This document shows positions 26,695-36,762 of a stretch of DNA of 64,000 nucleotides, one piece after another. Positions within the stretch are counted from its first letter, which is position 1. Each line of letters starts with the position of its first letter. The stretch is taken from assembly GCA_938083195.1 (NCBI GenBank), contig CALKCK010000043.1, forward strand, positions 1 through 64,000, written 5' to 3'. The translations under genes and the position numbers were made by a program. The notes under the pieces are model-generated. The model was not told where the DNA came from, searched no databases, and saw only the letters and a program-made list of their open reading frames with translations. This DNA comes from an uncultured Pirellulaceae bacterium (lineage in GTDB: Bacteria; Planctomycetota; Planctomycetia; Pirellulales; Pirellulaceae).

Positions 26695-28500
26695 ATGGCA
26701 CTTGAAAAAATTGGCCCTTACGAATTCAAAGGTGTATTAGGCCGTGGTGGGATGGGTTCGGTTTTTCGTGGTGTCCACAAAGACACGGGTGAAATACATG
26801 CAGTCAAGGTATTGGCTCCCAACTATGCGAACGACGATCACTTTCGCGGCAGGTTTGAAGCTGAAATTGAATCACTGCTTAAGCTCAATCACCGTAACAT
26901 TGTCCGAATCTTAAGCTTTGGTCAAGAAGATGGAATGTTGTTTTTTTCCATGGAACTGGTGGAGGGAAACAGTCTTTTTCAAATGCAAAAAAATGGCTAT
27001 CGGTTTGATTGGCGAGCCGTATTGCAGATTGTCAAAGATGTCAGTGCTGGTTTGCGGCACGCTCATGATCGAGGGATCATCCACCGCGATCTAAAGCCGG
27101 GTAATTTATTGATGACCTATGACGAAAATTCTCAGCCTGACTTTGTAAAGATCACAGATTTTGGAATTGCAAAACGATTTGGTTCATCGCAGAACACTGG
27201 GCAAAATGTTTTGGGAACGATGGATTTTATGAGCCCGGAGCAGGCGAAGGGGGAATTGGTCACGATTCGGAGTGATCTTTACAGTCTTGGTTCTGTGATG
27301 TTTGCCTTACTCTCGGGCAAGCCTCCATTCCGAACGAATTCGGTCGAGGGTTCCTTGAGCAATCTTTTGCGGGCGCCGGCGCCGAGTATTTCAGCTTCGC
27401 TTCCGGAAGTTCCGGCTGAAATTGACCTTTTGATACGTCGGTTGATGGCGAAGCGACCTGAGGATCGAATTCCAACTTCATTGGCTTTATTTCATCAAAT
27501 TGAAGAGGTCGAGTCGGCTTTGCGTGAATGCAGCGAAGCGAGAACGACGCATCGGCCAGAAGGTAAAGAGCATCTTGATACTTTTGACGTCGGGATTCCG
27601 GCGACACGTGAAAATACTAGACGCGCTGATTCTAAGAAGTCAACCGGCAAGGTCGGCGTTGTAAATTCTGATATGCAGACTGTTGAGTTCACCGATCATA
27701 AGAGCCAGCAAATTGATGCGATGCCGGTTCGGGAAGATTATTTTGAAACCGTCACGGATAAGACGAGAGAAAAACCTTATGTCGCTGATTTTGAGCCTCG
27801 AGAAAGCAAAGGCGTGTGGCGACTGCTCTTCGCTTTTTTGTTTGTGGTTGCGATTGGTGTCTACGGTGTTTGGCAGGCCTTCAAGCCGCCCAGTGCTGAG
27901 GAGTTGTACGGTGCAATAGAGCTTGGATCGGTTAAGCCGGACACGGTGCTCCTGGAGATTAATCAGTTTTTAGAGCTCTATCCTGACGAGGAACGAGCGG
28001 AGCAGGTTTTGGAATTGGGCCGTGTCGGAGATGCGATAAGGCTATACAAAAGTCGTCGAAATTTTCTAACGGCCAAAGGCTCGTCACGGCTGACCGACAT
28101 TGAACAGCGTTTCCTTCGCATTGTCGATGGAGCGGATGAAAATCCCATCAAGGCAAAAGAAGAAATGGATGTTTTTGTCAATTTCCTAAACGGAGTGGAG
28201 CTTGAACCACGTGATCAGGAATGTTTCGAAGCAGCAGTGGCCTATCGAATTAAGATCAAGCACGATGCGATAAGCGAGTTGCGAGGAAATCTGAATCGAA
28301 TTCGATCGGTGCTCGATACTGCCTTGCAGACGACGGATGTCGATGAGCAGATCCGGTTGTACAAGTCGATTGTCAGCTATTCAAAAGATATTGATTGGGG
28401 ACGGTTTCCAGATTCGAGGCAGGGGAGCGACATGGTGCAAAAGGCTCAAAGAATGTTGTTGCAACTGGAGTCGACCCATCCTGAATCCTTTGAGCATTGA
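26695..28500 (+). CDS. Membrane-anchored serine/threonine protein kinase (PknB-like)
   Basis: A 601-aa Hanks-type kinase. Kinase domain (about 8-270): glycine loop GRGGMGSVF (16-24), VAIK-equivalent HAVKVL (K38), HRDLKPGN (130-137), DFGIAK (155-160), and MSPEQAKGE. A charged linker of about 100 residues is followed by one transmembrane helix (about 374-396). An external domain of about 200 mostly helical residues has no recognised family. The start was set at MALEKIGPYEF, the usual opening just before the kinase fold; an in-frame ATG 71 codons upstream exists. The extracellular part could sense an envelope signal; unproven. Ends in TGA, with an ACCGG/CCGGT mini-hairpin at the stop. The 28501-28782 gap shows no gene. 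Confidence 0.93.
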   Translation: MALEKIGPYEFKGVLGRGGMGSVFRGVHKDTGEIHAVKVLAPNYANDDHFRGRFEAEIESLLKLNHRNIVRILSFGQEDGMLFFSMELVEGNSLFQMQKNGYRFDWRAVLQIVKDVSAGLRHAHDRGIIHRDLKPGNLLMTYDENSQPDFVKITDFGIAKRFGSSQNTGQNVLGTMDFMSPEQAKGELVTIRSDLYSLGSVMFALLSGKPPFRTNSVEGSLSNLLRAPAPSISASLPEVPAEIDLLIRRLMAKRPEDRIPTSLALFHQIEEVESALRECSEARTTHRPEGKEHLDTFDVGIPATRENTRRADSKKSTGKVGVVNSDMQTVEFTDHKSQQIDAMPVREDYFETVTDKTREKPYVADFEPRESKGVWRLLFAFLFVVAIGVYGVWQAFKPPSAEELYGAIELGSVKPDTVLLEINQFLELYPDEERAEQVLELGRVGDAIRLYKSRRNFLTAKGSSRLTDIEQRFLRIVDGADENPIKAKEEMDVFVNFLNGVELEPRDQECFEAAVAYRIKIKHDAISELRGNLNRIRSVLDTALQTTDVDEQIRLYKSIVSYSKDIDWGRFPDSRQGSDMVQKAQRMLLQLESTHPESFEH

Positions 28501-28782
28501 CCGGTTTCCGGTTTAAGCAGTCGAATTTTTTGGCGATAGACTCCTCAGCCCAAGGATTCGAGGAGCATTGCCTCTAAGCGACGAACTCGAAAAAACGAGC
28601 GAATCGAGATTATAATTTTCATGAGCACGTTTTACACAAAGATGCGGTGATTATGCAATCCAATGAAGTCCATCTGGGATATCATAAGTTCGCATAATTC
28701 ATCATCCCGATCTGCGGGTGAACCGTCACCGGTTGATAATTACTTATATTCTATGTTTCGTATTTGAGCTAAGTGAAATTCA

Positions 28783-29655
28783 ATGAGCATCGAGGACCTA
28801 TCAGCGATACATCGTTCGATTACTTCTCTATTTCCAAGCTTGAAGGATGATGATTTTGATCGCTATTGCCTTTCCAGCGACGACGTGGAATTCTTTCACG
28901 AGCAAGGATACCTGGCCGGAGTGAAATTGCTGGACTCCACTCAGATCGAAGTTTTAAAGGGTGAGTTGGCGGAGTTTTTTGATCCAAAACATGACGGCCA
29001 TGATTTGTGGCATGAGTACCATACTAACGAGTCGGGGGATCCAGAGAGAGTGCTTTTTCATGCCTTAGGGGCGTGGCGGTTGCGATCTGGTTTTCACGAT
29101 CTGCTGTGGAATCCGGCCTTCTTGATCCCTGCGGGGCAGTTGCTCGGTGGCGGGGTGCGATTTTGGCATGATCAATTGTTTTGTAAGCCAGCGAAGCACG
29201 GGGGAAATGTCGCGTGGCATCAGGATTACTCTTATTGGATCCGAACTCAACCGATGGCCCATTTGACCTGCTGGACGGGCTTGGACCGGGCGACGAAAGA
29301 GAACGGCTGTTTGCAGTATATTCCGGGGAGTCATCATTGGGATCTGCTTCCAATTACTGGTTTGGCGGGAGATATGGGTGCGATTCAAGACGTGCTGACG
29401 GACAAGCAGTGGGAAGTATTTCAGAATCCTGTTGCAATCGAACTTGAGCCTGGGCAATGTGCGTTTCACCATCCATTGATGGTACATGGTTCTTTTGGTA
29501 ATCAGACGGAACATCCGCGTCGGGCAGTTGTGCTTAACGTGATGCGCGATGGCGTCCAATCGGATACCAATGATGAGTTATTGCCAGGGGTGCCAGTCAT
29601 TCCAAGTGGCCAGAAGATGGCAGGGCAGTTTTTTCCACTGCTTTATGCTCCGTGA
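28783..29655 (+). CDS. Phytanoyl-CoA dioxygenase (PhyH) family protein
   Basis: A 290-aa non-heme Fe(II)/2-oxoglutarate dioxygenase fold. The iron triad is visible: H146 and D148 in [10 protein letters not shown], and distal H235 in [12 protein letters not shown], with R247 placed to bind 2-oxoglutarate. PhyH members hydroxylate very diverse small substrates such as phytanoyl-CoA, ectoine and other secondary metabolites, so the substrate is not predictable. The N-terminus ([17 protein letters not shown]) is the usual PhyH opening. It lies 63 bp upstream of aroB on the same strand; co-transcription is possible, but a functional link is not obvious. Full-length, nothing missing. Confidence 0.9.
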   Translation: MSIEDLSAIHRSITSLFPSLKDDDFDRYCLSSDDVEFFHEQGYLAGVKLLDSTQIEVLKGELAEFFDPKHDGHDLWHEYHTNESGDPERVLFHALGAWRLRSGFHDLLWNPAFLIPAGQLLGGGVRFWHDQLFCKPAKHGGNVAWHQDYSYWIRTQPMAHLTCWTGLDRATKENGCLQYIPGSHHWDLLPITGLAGDMGAIQDVLTDKQWEVFQNPVAIELEPGQCAFHHPLMVHGSFGNQTEHPRRAVVLNVMRDGVQSDTNDELLPGVPVIPSGQKMAGQFFPLLYAP

Positions 29656-29718
29656 TGAGAGATTCTATTCTGCGATTTATTTGAGTGGTTTTTAAAAAAG
29701 CAACGTGAGGCAAGACAG

Positions 29719-30822
29719 TTGAAAGATAATGTTTCCGAGCCCGACAATCAGGTTACCGTGAATTTGGCTAGTCGAAGCTATTCGATTGAAATTGTGCCAG
29801 GTTTGTTAAGTCGGCTTTCGGGGGCGCTGGAGAAATTTGTTGCCGACGAGCATGTTATTTTGGTAACAGATAATAATGTCGCCGGTTTGTATCTCGAATC
29901 GGTTGTTTCACAGATTTCCGAGATTGCGCAACGGGTGGACGTGATTTGTGTTGCTCCCGGGGAGGTTTCTAAATCAATTTCTGTGTGTGACGAACTTTGG
30001 CAGCAGATGGTCAGTTTTAATACGGATCGTCAATCCATCGTCATTGCGTTAGGAGGAGGGGTGGTCGGTGATCTCGCCGGCTTCTTGGCCGCTTCGTTTG
30101 CGCGTGGAATACGATTTATTCAAATCCCAACAACGCTGTTGGCGCAGGTAGATAGTAGCGTTGGCGGTAAAGTGGGGGTCAATTTGCCGAGTGCAAAAAA
30201 TATGGTTGGCGCTTTTTGGCAACCTGAGGTGGTCTTGATAGACCCCTTGGTTTTGGAGACTTTGGACGAAGCGAATTTCAGGGCGGGGCTTGCCGAAGTA
30301 ATCAAATATGGATTGATTATGGATATGGATTTCTTTGAGTTTCTCGAGTCATCGGTTGACCTGATCGAGCGGCGGGATCCAGAGACGCTTACCCGATGTA
30401 TCGCTCGCTGTTGTCAATGTAAAGCGGCGATTGTTGAGGAAGATGAGCGAGAAACTTCGGGACGTAGAGCGATTTTAAATTACGGGCATACCTACGGGCA
30501 TGCAATCGAAGCGGTGTTTGGTTTTGGGCGTTTTCTCCACGGCGAGGCCATCGCAATTGGGATGACCTGTGCGGCTCGATTGGCTCGTGATCTTGAAATG
30601 GTGCAAGACTCTTTTGTGGCAAGGCAAACTGAGCTGTTTCAAAAAATGAAGCTTCCCGTCGACTGCCCTGCTGAGCGTCACGATGAATTGGTCGCATCGA
30701 TGAAACACGATAAAAAAGTTGCAAGAGGGGAGTTGAAGTTGATTCTTCCTGTACGCGTGGGTGAGGTCGTGGTCTTGGCGGCGCCTGAAGATCAGATGAT
30801 TTTCGACAGTCTTAAGAATTGA
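29719..30822 (+). CDS. aroB: 3-dehydroquinate synthase
   Basis: A 367-aa second enzyme of the shikimate pathway, converting DAHP to 3-dehydroquinate with NAD and a divalent metal. Signatures: ALGGGVVGDLAGFLAASFARGI (NAD-binding glycine-rich loop), PTTLLAQVDSSVGGKVGVN, KNMVGAFWQP, RAGLAEVIKYG, the metal ligands in NYGHTYGHAIE and LHGEAIAIGM, and MKHDKKVARGELKLILP. The start is TTG at 29719, supported by GTGAGGCA nine bases upstream. Family-typical length. It follows the PhyH gene and is convergent with the polysaccharide operon 52 bp downstream. Confidence 0.96.
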   Translation: MKDNVSEPDNQVTVNLASRSYSIEIVPGLLSRLSGALEKFVADEHVILVTDNNVAGLYLESVVSQISEIAQRVDVICVAPGEVSKSISVCDELWQQMVSFNTDRQSIVIALGGGVVGDLAGFLAASFARGIRFIQIPTTLLAQVDSSVGGKVGVNLPSAKNMVGAFWQPEVVLIDPLVLETLDEANFRAGLAEVIKYGLIMDMDFFEFLESSVDLIERRDPETLTRCIARCCQCKAAIVEEDERETSGRRAILNYGHTYGHAIEAVFGFGRFLHGEAIAIGMTCAARLARDLEMVQDSFVARQTELFQKMKLPVDCPAERHDELVASMKHDKKVARGELKLILPVRVGEVVVLAAPEDQMIFDSLKN

Positions 30823-30874
30823 TGAGTGAAATTTTCTGTTTGGGCAGTATTCTTTTTTAAGCTTCCTATCCATT

Positions 30875-32137
30875 CTATATGGATCTGCTTGAGTCGGCTG
30901 GTTCCGCGATAAAGGGCTGATAGGTCAGCCTTTTGAAACTTGGTGCTGAGCTCAAGTCGTATTCGATTTGACGCCAGCGGACTCGCTTGCAGCCCAGTGA
31001 CATGATTGAAGACAAGCCATAGATTAATTGGCATGCGGGAACCAATAGTAACACCTTGGTGGTTCGCCAAAGAGTTGTCGTTCCAATGGCATCCCCGCGT
31101 AATTGGGCGCTTCTCGCAGCGACCTTTCTGGAAACAAAATAGGCCCATGTAGAGAGGCCGCCACTCAGAATTAACGCTGTCGTGCAGGCAAACAAAGCGG
31201 TCGGATTTCCAAGCAAAATAGCCAGAATTAAAATTGTGAAATTGGCCAGCATGACAAGGTTACTGAAGCACGAGTGAATTACGGAAAGAAAGAAAGTGTC
31301 TTCGTAAAGTCGAGACCATGTCAGCATTCGAGTAACCCATCGATTGGCGTACGAGACTGAGCAGTGCTCGCGATTGATCATGATAAGTGATGGAGCAAAT
31401 TCAATTCTTAAGCCTTGATCTTGAATCGCTTTTTTAAGAGGACCATCGTCTACGATCGAATTTGACCAAATCGAAATTAAATTGGTGGCTTCTAGAGTGG
31501 ATCGCCGCATTGCGAAACTGCCAGCCCACGGGTTGGCAAAGTAAACTGAGAAGACGAGCGCTCCAGCGTTCCAGGCACTTCGAATTAACGAACCGGGGCC
31601 GGTCGGAGTGGGTGGTTCAAACCATTGGCTGCCTGTGACTCCGCCAATTTCTTTGTCTTGAAGCGGCCCAGTTAATTCCGCTAACCAAGTCGAGTGAGGC
31701 GCTACATCAGCATCCAAAAACGCAATGAATTCCGTATCTTTTGACAGATGCTCAATGGCTTGGGTGATGGAATGGCATTTGAGGCTGCAGGTCTCTCGTG
31801 GTGATTCCATTACGTGGATGCGAAGGCGATCGTCACGATCGAATTTCGATTTGATTTGAGTTGCAATCCCCCAAGCCGGGTCTTCTCGATGGTCGATGAC
31901 TAAGTGGACTTGGTAGTGGGCGTACTGTTGCTGGAGAATACCCGTGAGAGAAGCTTCGAAGGTGGGGTCGCAACCCCGCACGGACATAATGACTGCGGTC
32001 ATCGCTTGGTCGGATTCGGGCGTGAGGGTGCCAGTTTTTCTTGAAAACCAGCGTCCGAATGAAATTGCGATTGAGAGCTGAATTAACGCCGCTGCAAAAA
32101 TAATTTGGCCGGCAATGATTGCGGTAATGGTGAGCAT
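30875..32137 (-). CDS. Family 2 glycosyltransferase, membrane-bound
   Basis: A 420-aa GT2 enzyme with an N-terminal transmembrane helix (about 3-25) and three or four C-terminal helices (about 290-385). The catalytic motifs are visible: VIMSVRGCDP at the nucleotide-binding strand, FLDADVAPHSTW (DxD-type metal site), NSIVDDGPLKKA (acceptor-activating Asp) and ANRWVTRMLTW, an (R/Q)xxRW-like motif. The architecture recalls ceramide glucosyltransferase and HpnI-like enzymes. It probably adds a sugar to a lipid-linked acceptor at the inner membrane. It is the last gene of a six-gene minus-strand operon, beginning 3 bp after the preceding gene. Confidence 0.85.
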   Translation of the reverse strand: MLTITAIIAGQIIFAAALIQLSIAISFGRWFSRKTGTLTPESDQAMTAVIMSVRGCDPTFEASLTGILQQQYAHYQVHLVIDHREDPAWGIATQIKSKFDRDDRLRIHVMESPRETCSLKCHSITQAIEHLSKDTEFIAFLDADVAPHSTWLAELTGPLQDKEIGGVTGSQWFEPPTPTGPGSLIRSAWNAGALVFSVYFANPWAGSFAMRRSTLEATNLISIWSNSIVDDGPLKKAIQDQGLRIEFAPSLIMINREHCSVSYANRWVTRMLTWSRLYEDTFFLSVIHSCFSNLVMLANFTILILAILLGNPTALFACTTALILSGGLSTWAYFVSRKVAARSAQLRGDAIGTTTLWRTTKVLLLVPACQLIYGLSSIMSLGCKRVRWRQIEYDLSSAPSFKRLTYQPFIAEPADSSRSI

Positions 32138-32140
32138 GGG

Positions 32141-33076
32141 CTATCTCACCAACAGATCAAACACTAGTCGAGTGAATCGCGGTGCATCTGCCCAAAAACT
32201 TGGATTGATAAGTTTGGGTAGCTCTTTTTTTAGGCCGTCGCGCGTCAGTTTCCAATTGGCGGTCGAGCCTGAAATGATATGACTACCTCCCCCTAAACGT
32301 CGATTCTCTTTGGCTTCTGCGCCGGAGACATAGCAACCCCAGCGATTGAGCGAGGCGTGCGAGTAATCATGAGATTGGTGAATTGCCGTTACCATTTTTG
32401 ACAGATTAATTACGGGGACTCGATTTTGTTTTGCCGAATGAATCATCCAGTTGTCCCAATTACCCCGCCCAACGGCAAAGGGTGGAATGGTTTTATAAAG
32501 TTGGCGATTGAAAATGAAATATTCTTTACAGACATTGGAGGATCGCACTCCTTCGCTTTGACATTCTTTTAGCAGACGTTCGACCTGAATCGACTGATCG
32601 AAATCAATGGCGCGATCCACGTTTAGATCGGTCCGCTGACCAAAAGCAACGAATTGGCCGAAGTGAGCTTCGTCGGAAAGTCGCTTGATAGAATTAGGGA
32701 AATCTCTTGTAAGGATGACGTCACAATTACAATAGGCAAGATAGTCGGTGGTTGATTCCTGATGGGCAAGTTGGAAGGCGGAGTTAAGCAGGGGCGTTCC
32801 GTGTTCATTGCTCTTTAGGCCACTGGCGTGACGGACGCCAAGTTCTTCTGCTGTTTCTTTGATTCCCGCTTCATCACCCAGTAGCAGGACTTCGACGTCT
32901 GGTTTCAAGCGAGCCCACGATTGAATTGCGTTTCTTTGGATTAGGTCAGTTTTCCCGCCGAAGGGTTTGGGGAGGGCAAAAATAGTGACTGCGGGCAGGG
33001 ATTGATTGGCGGAAAGCTCGCGGGCTTCGGTGCCGGAGTCATTCATTAATGCGGCTTGCGGATTGGAATCAAGCAT
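32141..33076 (-). CDS. GT-A-fold glycosyltransferase-like protein
   Basis: A 311-aa soluble protein with a nucleotide-diphospho-sugar transferase-like pattern. VTIFALPKPFGGKTDLIQRN at the start, VEVLLLGDEAG, HGTPLLNSAF, and DYLAYCNCDVILTRDF resemble the UDP-binding core with a C-D-V metal site. Similar proteins occur in bacterial polysaccharide loci. The second half has GRGNWDNWMI and AIHQSHDYSH segments, which are likely acceptor-side histidines. I assign the fold with moderate confidence and not the donor or acceptor. It sits 3 bp upstream of the GT2 gene and 21 bp after the GT8 gene in the same operon. An alternative start is the ATG at codon 11. Confidence 0.65.
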   Translation of the reverse strand: MLDSNPQAALMNDSGTEARELSANQSLPAVTIFALPKPFGGKTDLIQRNAIQSWARLKPDVEVLLLGDEAGIKETAEELGVRHASGLKSNEHGTPLLNSAFQLAHQESTTDYLAYCNCDVILTRDFPNSIKRLSDEAHFGQFVAFGQRTDLNVDRAIDFDQSIQVERLLKECQSEGVRSSNVCKEYFIFNRQLYKTIPPFAVGRGNWDNWMIHSAKQNRVPVINLSKMVTAIHQSHDYSHASLNRWGCYVSGAEAKENRRLGGGSHIISGSTANWKLTRDGLKKELPKLINPSFWADAPRFTRLVFDLLVR

Positions 33077-33097
33077 GGATCAAATCACGGATTAACG

Positions 33098-34153
33098 CTA
33101 AGCGAAGAGCGAACGCGCCTTTCGATAATTAATAACCCATTTTCGAATCCAATACACGGCAGTTAGGTCCCACCATCGCTTGAGACTGAATTCTGGCCGT
33201 TCTGGTCTCCAGCCCGCCCATGCTGTTTGATCAAGGCTCTCGTAGAACTTTTCACGAAGCGGGTGGAACGGGTGGAACTTCCATGGCTTAAATTCGGTTG
33301 TGAAGTGAATGAGTGCAGGACTGTCTCGCATTTGGGAAAATTCAGCCGGATTGATGGGGCAGTGGTCGTTGTCCGGGAATTCAAAAACGTGGGCTCCTTG
33401 GTTCCAGCGTGGTGGCAGTTGTCCCCATTGACCTGCGAATACCACGTTGAGTGCGTACTGGTCCCAACACCAAACAAAGTTTGAATTGTCTCGGAGGCAA
33501 GTTAGTAATTTTTGGTCGATCGATTCTTTTCGCCAGCGATCTAAATTTAGAACCATCACCCCGCTGTTAAAATAAGGTGCGGAACCGTCTAGATTTAGTT
33601 GCCGCCAATTGGGAATGGGTGAGATTGCAGCTAAGTGAGGAATGGCTTTTTTTAGCGTGCCGAGTTTTGCTTGTGCCTCATAGGCGTCAACAAACGGGCA
33701 CGCAATATCAACCGCTGCGAGGCAGTAGTGTTCACCTACGTCAAAATTCCAAAGTTCAGTTAGGTCACATTGGACCAGAACGTCGGAGTCTAGATAGATC
33801 ACTTTCTCGATCGTGTCAGGCAGGAGTCGGGCTGCCAAAAGTCGAAAGTATGCTGCGTGAGTGATGTGATGAGAGACACTGAGGTCGCTTAATTCTCTGA
33901 GATTGGGTTGCAGGACGTGAATGGAAATTGGGAGATCGACCAGTGTTTCTCGCAGGCCCATCCAGTTGGCTTCCGAGATGCCACCATCCATCAGTATCAC
34001 GTGAAGGTGGTTTCCATTTTTGAGTGATGAGGCCGCGGAGTAGAGAGTGACCGCAAGTGGTTTCACATAATTATCATCCGAAGCGCAGAGGACAATCGGA
34101 TCCTCCACGGGAATGGTTGAAAGCGTTTCGGATTGAAGGAGTTCTTGGATCAT
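33098..34153 (-). CDS. Family 8 glycosyltransferase
   Basis: A GT8 enzyme of 351 aa from the ATG at 34153. A TTG 26 codons upstream would add residues outside the family. Motifs: DPIVLCASDDNYVKPLAVTLYS (nucleotide site), AAYFRLLAARLLPDTIEKVIYLDSDVLVQCDL with the DxD metal site, YFNSGVMVLNLDRWR, WCWDQYALNVVFAG, and HFTTEFKPW. GT8 members transfer galactose, glucose or glucuronate in LPS core and glycogenin-like reactions. The last 70 residues (FSLKRWWDLTAVYWIRKW) form a basic amphipathic tail probably touching the membrane. It is part of the polysaccharide operon. Confidence 0.88.
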   Translation of the reverse strand: MIQELLQSETLSTIPVEDPIVLCASDDNYVKPLAVTLYSAASSLKNGNHLHVILMDGGISEANWMGLRETLVDLPISIHVLQPNLRELSDLSVSHHITHAAYFRLLAARLLPDTIEKVIYLDSDVLVQCDLTELWNFDVGEHYCLAAVDIACPFVDAYEAQAKLGTLKKAIPHLAAISPIPNWRQLNLDGSAPYFNSGVMVLNLDRWRKESIDQKLLTCLRDNSNFVWCWDQYALNVVFAGQWGQLPPRWNQGAHVFEFPDNDHCPINPAEFSQMRDSPALIHFTTEFKPWKFHPFHPLREKFYESLDQTAWAGWRPERPEFSLKRWWDLTAVYWIRKWVINYRKARSLFA

Positions 34154-34252
34154 TAAGGGCGTCGATTGGGTGTTTCGTTTCTTCTCTGCTTTTAAGTGCC
34201 AACGGAGGTTGCTCTTTTCGGTTCTCAGCAACCTATTATTGCACGGATTAGC

Positions 34253-35659
34253 CTAACTGGTGTTATTCGTTGCAGAATCTGCGTTTGAATTCGATGGATT
34301 GGGTTCGATAATCGGACAAGTACCATCCAGATTGTTTTTACGTTTGCCCATTTTTTCCATTAAACCGAGCATCTTCTGACGAACGCGCACAATCGGGCCA
34401 GCAATCGGGTGTTTTTCGATTTGTTCGAATATTTGGTGGGCTTCCTCTAACTCGGCGCGGAGTTGAGATTGCTCCGACTGGAGGTGGGATATTTCTCGTC
34501 GCGAGTGTGCGAGTTGTGCTTGAGTTTCGACTTGCTGGTCTTGTTGGAATTCAGGGACATCTGGATAGAGTTGTTGGTGAGAGAACAGTGGGGATGCAGT
34601 TTCAGCCGGCTTTAGAATTGCGTCAGGAAAGGAGAGTGAGTTTTCGGCCAGTCTGGGTGAGGTTGTTAACTGCGTACCAGCAATGACAAGCATTTGTTCA
34701 ACAAGATCGACGAGTCGGTCGGTCGCATTGGCTACGTTAAGTAACGCGTCGCAAAGTTGTGTCTGTTGGTAAAAGAGGTGTTCAGGTGTTGGCTGGGCGA
34801 GTTGCATGATGGTTGATGAGATTTGCTCGGGAGCTGAAATTGTCCAGCCAGCGTTCACGTAGCGCGGGCAATTGTGGTAGTCCAATAGCGCCGTGGGAAT
34901 CCCCCGCCGCATTGATTCGAGCATTGCGGTGGAGGCGGTTGTGATCACGGCATCAACACGAGCGAGTTCCTCGTTCAGTTCTTTGCCAGTGAAGTCGTTT
35001 AACTCGTTGGTGACGCCCAGTTCGTCTTCCAGGCCTCCCGTTAAACGCCAGACGAGTTTTGTATTGAGGGATTCAGCGGGAGCGAAGGCGCCGTTGAAAT
35101 CAAGTTTGGCGTTTTCGTTCGCCCACTGTTTAAGGTCTTGAAGGCTCTGCTTGACGATGTTGATCTGAGTCGGTGTGAACCCGGGAGTTTTTGCGGTCAT
35201 CACCAAGATTCGAAACTCTTGATCATCGCGGGGAGGGACGGGTTGGGCTGGGACGGAATCTAGCCGCGGGATCCCTACGATTTCTGTTTTCCCTAAATTG
35301 CCCCACTGGTTTAGAACATGGGCCTGAGACGCCCCAATACAAGCAGCCTTATGAGCCAGGATGGGCCGCATGGTATAGGGACAAGCTACTTCGTCGGGCA
35401 GATTATCCCACGCGTTTCGCCATTCCAAAATGCCGTCTATTAAATAAAGAGTCGCTACGTTGTTGCGTTTTAATTCCGTGCAGCACTCCCGGAACCGATC
35501 AAAATGCTCCGAATAAAAAATTGCGAGATCGCCGGGATTGGCTTGTTGGATTACATCAACCGAAGAGGCAATTTTAACGTTTAGCCGTTCCCTAAAGGGG
35601 GCGGCGTGGTGGGAGACCTCGGTGGGTTCGCCAACAAAATATACCGAGGGTTCATTCAT
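34253..35659 (-). CDS. Uncharacterised GT-B-like protein with coiled-coil tail
   Basis: A 468-aa soluble protein. The first 330 residues look like a two-domain GT-B or CDP-glycerol-transferase-type fold: SVYFVGEPTEVSHHAAPF, GDLAIFYSE, NVATLYLIDGILEWRN, CIGASQAHVLNQWG, IVGIPRLDSVPAQ, FRILVMTAKTPGF. ARVDAVITTASTAMLESMRRGIPTALLDYHNCPRY resembles the donor-phosphate helix of GT-B enzymes. Then a Gln/Glu-rich coiled coil (about 375-420) and a basic C-terminal region follow. I do not recognise a specific family. In an operon with four glycosyltransferases it is likely a surface-polysaccharide enzyme or an organiser of it. It lies 49 bp downstream of the DUF1559 gene. Confidence 0.55.
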   Translation of the reverse strand: MNEPSVYFVGEPTEVSHHAAPFRERLNVKIASSVDVIQQANPGDLAIFYSEHFDRFRECCTELKRNNVATLYLIDGILEWRNAWDNLPDEVACPYTMRPILAHKAACIGASQAHVLNQWGNLGKTEIVGIPRLDSVPAQPVPPRDDQEFRILVMTAKTPGFTPTQINIVKQSLQDLKQWANENAKLDFNGAFAPAESLNTKLVWRLTGGLEDELGVTNELNDFTGKELNEELARVDAVITTASTAMLESMRRGIPTALLDYHNCPRYVNAGWTISAPEQISSTIMQLAQPTPEHLFYQQTQLCDALLNVANATDRLVDLVEQMLVIAGTQLTTSPRLAENSLSFPDAILKPAETASPLFSHQQLYPDVPEFQQDQQVETQAQLAHSRREISHLQSEQSQLRAELEEAHQIFEQIEKHPIAGPIVRVRQKMLGLMEKMGKRKNNLDGTCPIIEPNPSNSNADSATNNTS

Positions 35660-35708
35660 GATCGTTTGGGAGTGGACTTGAAAATGAAGTTGATGGAATT
35701 CGACCGAC

Positions 35709-36653
35709 TTAATCGAGGTTTACAGAAAGGCCATCCTTGCGAGAGCAGAGTCGAAATAGAGACTCCTCATCGGTGTCGATGGGAAGCGAGTGCACGCTGC
35801 CGTCTCCGAAGGCAAAATTAACGACCGCTGCGTGGCCGCTGCCAAAGATTGGGTATTCGCCCGGCGACAAAATAAGTGTGCGGCTGGCAGCTAATCCCAT
35901 TGCGAAACCTCCAATGCGCATGAAGGTCTCTGGTTCGTCGCCATTGTAAATTGATCCATCGCCCCAGCCTTGTGATTTTAGTTCACCGTAGGTGCTTACG
36001 TATTTTTCGCCAATGAAAATTGTATTAGACAATCCGTCTGTAATTTCAGCGTGTCCATACCGGCCACGTTCGGTGCCTTCCAGTTTACCGTTTACAACCG
36101 GGTTTTGGCTTGCCAGGCCTGAGTTGAAAACGCCATCGACGGGGTCTTGGAATTTTGCCCAGACATCGAAAGGGAAAAATCGTGGAGTACCGGCATTTCC
36201 GGCGTAGTCTCCAATTGCGCCAACGGGGCCTTTGGTTTCACTGATGCTAATATTGCTTCTTCTCGGTCGTGCCGGGCAAAGCATGACTGGCATGGTGTTT
36301 TGGACAATCGCGGGGTCTTGGAATTGGTATTTTTCTTGGATCTTGAACTGGTCGTAAAGATTGTTCATCTCGAGGAATGGCATCAGGTAAACTGGCCAAG
36401 TCAAGAATTCATCTGCAGCGCGTGAAGGCGGATAAAGTTGCTTCGCAGATTCGTAGCTATGAATTGCCAACGCAATTTGATGAAGGTTGTTTTTACAGGC
36501 AGTTCGTCGTGCTGCCTCACGTACCATTTGAACCGCTGGTAGCAGCATCCCAATCAAGGTGCCAATGATTGCAATGACGACTAATAATTCGACCAATGTG
36601 AAGCCGTGTTTGCGGTTCATGCGTGGACTCTGGTAAAACGGTGATTCGCTCAT
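35709..36653 (-). CDS. DUF1559 protein with prepilin-type N-terminus
   Basis: A 314-aa pseudopilin-like protein of a family hugely expanded in planctomycetes. It has a type IV prepilin signal [13 protein letters not shown] with cleavage after G17 and F18 and E22 (glutamate at +5 of the mature form) conserved. The hydrophobic helix is [17 protein letters not shown], followed by the family opener [23 protein letters not shown]. The C-terminal H-x9-DG motif is [19 protein letters not shown]. The in-frame ATG at 36620 would give the short 6-residue leader usual for the family and may be the real start. Its location between glycosyltransferase genes is uncommon. Function unknown. Confidence 0.92.
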   Translation of the reverse strand: MSESPFYQSPRMNRKHGFTLVELLVVIAIIGTLIGMLLPAVQMVREAARRTACKNNLHQIALAIHSYESAKQLYPPSRAADEFLTWPVYLMPFLEMNNLYDQFKIQEKYQFQDPAIVQNTMPVMLCPARPRRSNISISETKGPVGAIGDYAGNAGTPRFFPFDVWAKFQDPVDGVFNSGLASQNPVVNGKLEGTERGRYGHAEITDGLSNTIFIGEKYVSTYGELKSQGWGDGSIYNGDEPETFMRIGGFAMGLAASRTLILSPGEYPIFGSGHAAVVNFAFGDGSVHSLPIDTDEESLFRLCSRKDGLSVNLD

Positions 36654-36762
36654 GGTCTATTATGACGCACGTTAAGTAGGACTGTTCCCATAAGGATAGG
36701 AATTTGCCTGAAAATCCAACCCCGCGGGGTTTCAGGATGTCGACTGCGAAGCCGGTAGACCC

